This document shows, in pieces, positions 6,304 to 9,277 of a stretch of DNA of 9,277 nt. A program made the translations under genes and the position numbers. Source of the DNA: Motiliproteus sp047622605 (GTDB lineage: Bacteria > Pseudomonadota > Gammaproteobacteria > Pseudomonadales > Balneatricaceae); NCBI GenBank assembly GCA_047622605.1, contig JBLHND010000146.1:1-9277 (forward strand), in the 5' to 3' direction. Under the pieces are notes generated by a model. The model saw only the letters and a list, made by a program, of their open reading frames with translations. It searched no databases and was not told where the DNA came from. The first letter of the stretch is position 1, and the number at the start of each line of letters is the position of its first letter.

Positions 6304-6363
6304 AACATAAAGGGGACAGTCCCCTTTAACAAAAACATAAAGGGGACAGTCCCCTTTAACAAA
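6304..6363. repeat. Two tandem 30-bp units each with a REP-like palindrome
   Basis: Units 6304-6333 and 6334-6363 are identical. Each contains the near-perfect palindrome AAAGGGGACAGTCCCCTTT (10-bp arms around a single A when the flanking T and A are included; 6308-6328 and 6338-6358). The preceding AAGGGGTCGGAGTAATTAAG (about 6279-6298) shares the GGGG-core style. From general knowledge, GGGGACAGTCCCC-type palindromes are dispersed in many proteobacterial genomes and are often near RAYT/Y1 transposases; no such transposase is present here. The second unit runs into the tpm ribosome site, so transcripts starting upstream would carry hairpins beside it. Confidence 0.9.
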
Positions 6364-6374
6364 GGAGAGAGACC

Positions 6375-7055
6375 ATGGACGCGGATTTTTGGCATCAGCG
6401 CTGGGAGCAGCAGCAAATAGCATTTCATCAGCAGTTGGTCAATCCACTGTTAAGTGGTCACTGGCCGGCGCTGGATTTGCCGCCGGGTGCACCGGTGTTG
6501 GTGCCGCTGTGCGGAAAATCGCTGGATATGCTGTGGTTATTGGATCAGGGTCATCCGCTGGTCGGCGTCGAACTGAGTGCTAAGGCGCTCGAGGCGTTTT
6601 TCGAGGAGAACAGTTTGCAGCCCTCAACCTGCCAGCAGGGCCCTCTGGAGGGCTGGCGGGTCGATGATTTAACCCTGCTGTGCGGCGATTTTTTCGCGTT
6701 AACGCTGGACTCAGAGGGCGGGTCAGAGGGCGGGGTAGAGCAGGGTTTTGCCGCGATCTACGACCGCGCGGCACTGATCGCCTTGCCGCCATCGATGCGC
6801 GATGCCTATATCGACAAGCTGGTCAGTGTCCTGCGCCCGGATGGTCAGATACTGCTGATTACTCTGGAATATCCGCCTGAAGAACACCAGGGGCCACCGT
6901 TTTCGATCTCTGAGGCGGAGGTCCAGGCACGCTTTTCTGAGCGCTTCAGCATCGAAAAGCTCGATAGCGAACGTTTGACGCGCGAGAGTTCAGGTTTTAG
7001 CCGGCGCGGACTGCTGGGCTCGCAAGAAACGGTCTTTAGGCTAAAACGGATCTAA
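6375..7055 (+). CDS. tpm: Thiopurine S-methyltransferase (bacterial Tpm)
   Basis: A cytoplasmic SAM-dependent methyltransferase of 226 residues; bacterial Tpm methylates thiopurines and contributes to volatilising or detoxifying selenium and tellurium oxyanions. It matches the Pseudomonas enzyme throughout: FWHQRWEQQQIAFHQQLVNP (5-24), the SAM-binding strand VLVPLCGKSLDMLWL (41-55) and VGVELS (63-68), CGDFFALTL (103-111), YDRAALIALPP (129-139), LLITLEY (160-166) and GPPFS (173-177). Between CGDFFALTL and YDRAALI it has extra residues SEGGSEGG, an exact 12-bp duplication. The start is certain: AAGGAG (6362-6367) lies 7 nt upstream and the N-terminus matches the family. The palindromic units immediately upstream may affect translation or transcription. 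It is divergent from the TSUP gene; no operon partner is evident, since the following gene has its own -10 box. Confidence 0.94.
   Translation: MDADFWHQRWEQQQIAFHQQLVNPLLSGHWPALDLPPGAPVLVPLCGKSLDMLWLLDQGHPLVGVELSAKALEAFFEENSLQPSTCQQGPLEGWRVDDLTLLCGDFFALTLDSEGGSEGGVEQGFAAIYDRAALIALPPSMRDAYIDKLVSVLRPDGQILLITLEYPPEEHQGPPFSISEAEVQARFSERFSIEKLDSERLTRESSGFSRRGLLGSQETVFRLKRI
6711..6734. repeat. In-frame 12-bp tandem duplication inside tpm
   Basis: TCAGAGGGCGGG occurs twice without mismatch, exactly in codon register, giving SEGG twice at residues 113-120. The absence of any mismatch points to a recent event. Confidence 0.85.
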
Positions 7056-7121
7056 AATACCCCCGGCACCGCTGTTTAGCACGCAATGCTATTTAGACGG
7101 TAAAAATATAGCCATATACAG

Positions 7122-7143
7122 CCGCGGGGATGTTCCCCGGCGG
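7122..7143. other. Hairpin upstream of the FmdB-type gene
   Basis: CCGCGGGGA (7122-7130) pairs with TCCCCGGCGG (7134-7143) around a TGT loop, with one bulged G. It sits between the tpm stop and the -10 box of the next gene. No T run follows on the plus strand. It could close the tpm transcript or cover the -35 region. The adjoining TAACCGGTTA (7145-7154) is a perfect 10-bp palindrome overlapping the -10 box and could be an operator, though nothing confirms it. Confidence 0.4.
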
Positions 7144-7152
7144 GTAACCGGT

Positions 7153-7158
7153 TATAAT
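7153..7158 (+). promoter_or_regulatory. Consensus -10 box before the FmdB-type gene
   Basis: TATAAT is an exact sigma70 -10 match 37 bp before the start codon. The -35 position falls within the hairpin TGTTCC region and is poor (best TGTTCC at 7131-7136, spacing 16), which would suit an activated or weak promoter. Confidence 0.5.
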
Positions 7159-7195
7159 CACCCGTTTGAATTATCACTGTGAGATTTGGTAACCG

Positions 7196-7510
7196 ATGCC
7201 TATCTATGAATATCAGTGTGGTGAATGCGACCACCGACTCGAAGCCCTGCAAAAGATGAGCGAGCAGCCATTGCAAGTGTGCCCGGCGTGCACCAAGCCT
7301 GCCCTGAATAAGTTGATTTCGGCAGCAGGGTTCCGTCTTTCGGGTAGTGGTTGGTACCAGACCGATTCTAAAGCCGCCGCCAAGAAGAGTGGCAGCGGTG
7401 AGGGCGTGTCCGCCAATTCGAAAACGGCCACTCCGGCAGTGGCTGCAACGACTTCGAGCCCAACGGTCAAGAAGGACGCTACGGCCACTAAAGCCGCCGC
7501 GAGCAGCTAA
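7196..7510 (+). CDS. FmdB-type zinc-ribbon protein
   Basis: A 104-residue protein of the FmdB/CxxC zinc-ribbon family. The N-terminal MPIYEYQCGECDH and the paired knuckles C8-x-x-C11 and C29-x-x-C32 are diagnostic for one zinc. ISAAGFRLSGSGWYQTD (about 41-57) is the usual conserved stretch after the ribbon. From about residue 58 the tail is low complexity (Ala, Lys, Ser, Thr), probably disordered and basic; such tails are common and vary in length. The name comes from a putative regulator of formamidase/amidase genes, but the biochemical function of the bacterial family is unproven. The ribosome site is weak. The gene lies directly upstream of aspS, a neighbourhood seen in Pseudomonas-like gammaproteobacteria, but two hairpins separate the two. 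Confidence 0.9.
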   Translation: MPIYEYQCGECDHRLEALQKMSEQPLQVCPACTKPALNKLISAAGFRLSGSGWYQTDSKAAAKKSGSGEGVSANSKTATPAVAATTSSPTVKKDATATKAAASS

Positions 7511-7521
7511 ACCGCGTTTAG

Positions 7522-7558
7522 ACCACAGTGCCTCGCCAATGCGGGGCGCTGTGGTTTT
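7522..7558 (+). terminator. Strong Rho-independent terminator after the FmdB-type gene
   Basis: ACCACAGTGCCTCGC (7522-7536) pairs over 15 positions, with two T-G wobbles, with GCGGGGCGCTGTGGT (7541-7555) around a CAAT loop. T residues to 7558 follow. It starts 11 bp after the stop codon. The stem is long and GC rich; the T run is short. Confidence 0.85.
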
Positions 7559-7613
7559 ACAGCGGTTAACAATTTAACAGATCGACGTTTTCGCAGTAGG
7601 TCGCCTATTCTCG

Positions 7614-7640
7614 TCAGCCTCCCCGGGAGGCTGAATTTTT
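7614..7640 (+). terminator. Second terminator-like hairpin upstream of aspS
   Basis: TCAGCCTCCC (7614-7623) and GGGAGGCTGA (7625-7634) form a perfect inverted repeat around one base, folding in practice with a 5-nt loop, followed by ATTTTT. It points toward aspS and is a second stop signal, or an attenuator if the aspS promoter lies before it. The remaining gap to aspS (7641-7695) is AT-rich and has TAGTAT (7671-7676) as a possible -10 box with no clear -35. Confidence 0.7.
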
Positions 7641-7695
7641 ATCGGCTCCGCTGGGCGTTAATTTATTTTTTAGTATCAGATAACAGGAACAGACT

Positions 7696-9277
7696 ATGCG
7701 CAGCCATTACTGTGGCGTTTTGAATGAGTCATTGATCGATCAGACAGTCACCCTCTGTGGTTGGGTACATCGTCGTCGGGATCATGGTGGGGTGATCTTT
7801 CTCGACCTGCGTGACCGTGAAGGTGTGGTCCAGGTCGTCTTCGATCCGGATACCGAGGAGCATTTTGCACTGGCCGACAGCGTCCGTAATGAATACGTGC
7901 TTCAGGTGACCGGTCGAATCCGTGCGCGCCCTGAGGGCACCGCCAACGTCGATATGAAGACCGGCCAGATTGAGTTGCTGGGCAAAGAACTGACGATTCT
8001 TAACCGGGCCGATACCCCGCCGTTTCAGCTCGATGAGCACCAGAGCGTCGGCGAAGATATCCGCCTGAAGTATCGTTATGTGGATCTGCGTCGTCCGGAG
8101 ATGCTCAATAAGTTGCGGTTTCGCTCCAAGGCCACCACCTACATACGTAACTATCTGGACGATAACGGCTTCCTGGATATAGAAACGCCGATCCTGACCC
8201 GGGCAACGCCCGAAGGCGCCCGTGATTATCTGGTACCCAGCCGTACCCATCAGGGCAGCTTCTTCGCCCTGCCGCAGTCGCCACAGCTGTTCAAGCAACT
8301 GCTGATGGTCGCTGGCATGGATCGTTATTACCAGATTGCCAAATGCTTCCGCGACGAAGACCTGCGCGCCGATCGCCAGCCTGAATTTACCCAGATCGAT
8401 ATAGAGACCAGCTTCCTTAATGAAGAACAGATTATGGAGATCACCGAGAACATGATCCGTGGTCTGTTCCTCAAGCTGCTGGATGTGGATCTGGGTGCGT
8501 TCCCGCGGATGCCCTATGCCGAGGCGATGCAACGTTACGGCTCCGATAAACCCGACCTGCGTATCCCGCTGGAACTGGTCGACGTTAAGGATCTGATGGC
8601 TGGTGTTGAGTTCAAGGTCTTTGCCGGCCCTGCTGCCGATCCCAAGGGCCGGGTCACCGCGCTGAAGATTCCCGGCGGTGCGGTACTGACACGCAAGCAG
8701 ATCGATGAATATACCAAGTTTGTCAGCATCTATGGTGCCCGTGGTCTGGCCTGGATCAAGGTCAACGATTTGGGTAAAGGCGCCGAAGGCCTGCAGTCAC
8801 CGATCATTAAATTCCTCGGTGAAGCCGTAGCGCTGCAACTGATGGAGCGGGTCGAAGCAAGTGATGGCGATATCGTGTTCTTCGGTGCCGATAAGGGCAA
8901 GATCGTTACCGAAGCGCTAGGCGCACTGCGTTGTAAAATTGGTGAAGACCTGAATCTGTATCAGGGTGAGTGGAAGCCGCTGTGGGTAGTCGACTTCCCG
9001 ATGTTTGAAGAGACCAGCGATGGCTCGCTAACGGCGATCCACCATCCCTTTACTGCGCCCTCCTGCACGCCTGAAGAACTCAGTGCTAATCCGGAAACCG
9101 CGCTGTCACGGGCTTACGATATGGTACTCAACGGCTGTGAGCTGGGCGGTGGCTCCATCCGTATTCACCAGCAGTCGATGCAGGAGGTGGTCTTCGGTAT
9201 CCTCAATATCAGCCCCGATGAGCAGCGCGAGAAGTTCGGCTTCCTGCTGGATGCGCTCAAGTTTGGCGCGCCCCCCC
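7696..9277 (+). CDS. aspS: Aspartyl-tRNA synthetase (3' end outside window)
   Basis: A class II aminoacyl-tRNA synthetase charging tRNA with aspartate in the cytoplasm. The window gives 527 of roughly 590 residues; the frame ends within LLDALKFGAPP, just before the class II motif 3 region. The N-terminal OB-fold anticodon domain starts MRSHYCGVLNES and contains CGWVHRRRDHGGVIFLDLRD (21-40). The catalytic core carries LDIETPILTRATPEGARDYL (motif 1 region, about 160), FRDEDLRADRQPEFTQID (motif 2, 218-235), the bacterial GAD insertion domain in the middle, and LGGGSIRIH near 490. His30 and Gly81 correspond to the pair found in the non-discriminating Pseudomonas aeruginosa enzyme, where E. coli has Leu and Lys, so it may also charge tRNA-Asn. 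AGGA (7685-7688) lies 7 nt before the ATG. The sequence is intact, without frameshifts. Confidence 0.97.
   Translation, partial: MRSHYCGVLNESLIDQTVTLCGWVHRRRDHGGVIFLDLRDREGVVQVVFDPDTEEHFALADSVRNEYVLQVTGRIRARPEGTANVDMKTGQIELLGKELTILNRADTPPFQLDEHQSVGEDIRLKYRYVDLRRPEMLNKLRFRSKATTYIRNYLDDNGFLDIETPILTRATPEGARDYLVPSRTHQGSFFALPQSPQLFKQLLMVAGMDRYYQIAKCFRDEDLRADRQPEFTQIDIETSFLNEEQIMEITENMIRGLFLKLLDVDLGAFPRMPYAEAMQRYGSDKPDLRIPLELVDVKDLMAGVEFKVFAGPAADPKGRVTALKIPGGAVLTRKQIDEYTKFVSIYGARGLAWIKVNDLGKGAEGLQSPIIKFLGEAVALQLMERVEASDGDIVFFGADKGKIVTEALGALRCKIGEDLNLYQGEWKPLWVVDFPMFEETSDGSLTAIHHPFTAPSCTPEELSANPETALSRAYDMVLNGCELGGGSIRIHQQSMQEVVFGILNISPDEQREKFGFLLDALKFGAPP

Noticed and set aside
6240..6428. Minus-strand frame containing KGTVPFMF twice
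   Set aside because: The peptide is just a translation of the two palindromic units and the start of tpm; such peptides are common spurious annotations over this repeat.
5424..7055. A sulfur/selenium/tellurium detoxification cluster (TSUP exporter plus tpm, with the SulP carrier)
   Set aside because: The genes are in different orientations with separate control regions, the SulP protein is DauA-like (dicarboxylate), and TSUP substrates are diverse, so a joint function is not supported.
7729..8532. Long antisense open frame (267 codons) on the minus strand
   Set aside because: It lies wholly inside aspS, which is unmistakable on the plus strand; the antisense frame is a by-product of aspS codon use.

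Overview
The window reads as an ordinary chromosomal segment of a gammaproteobacterium with moderately GC-rich, densely packed genes. The evidence is the close agreement of several products with gammaproteobacterial proteins: the SulP carrier DauA, the DUF480 protein YceH, bacterial thiopurine methyltransferase (Tpm), and an FmdB-type zinc-ribbon gene just upstream of aspS. The AspRS resembles the Pseudomonas-type enzyme more than the E. coli one. I see no rRNA, tRNA, CRISPR array, integrase, transposase, prophage or recognisable defence system.

Layout. Bases 3-572 hold the 3' end of a sensor histidine kinase. A small unrecognised basic protein (648-962, minus) follows. It is divergent from a 67-residue CPXCG-type cysteine-rich protein (1127-1330), which is trailed by a degenerate partial copy of its own 3' half. 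Next come a SulP/STAS carrier (dauA, 1534-3324) and, 30 bp later, a PQQ-dependent aldose dehydrogenase (3355-4491), whose 3' end is echoed twice downstream. YceH (4667-5350) converges on a TSUP membrane exporter (5424-6212, minus). Divergent from that is tpm (6375-7055), preceded by two copies of a 30-bp unit containing a REP-like palindrome. The FmdB-type protein (7196-7510) and aspS (7696 to the window end, cut off) close the segment, separated by two terminator-like hairpins.

How the genes work together. They do not form one pathway. Only dauA and the PQQ dehydrogenase look co-transcribed. Transport (DauA, TSUP), periplasmic sugar oxidation, chalcogen/thiol methylation (Tpm) and translation (AspRS) appear to be independent housekeeping or accessory functions.

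The most unusual feature is structural. In about 9 kb there are at least seven short direct tandem duplications with different unit lengths (12, 15, 15, 18, 30, about 58 and about 104 bp). Three of them copy the 3' end of a gene including its stop codon, and two are in-frame insertions inside otherwise conserved enzymes. The second notable point is that AspRS carries His30 and Gly81, the residue pair associated with non-discriminating AspRS, which predicts Asn-tRNA synthesis through GatCAB. I found no convincing new multi-gene system.
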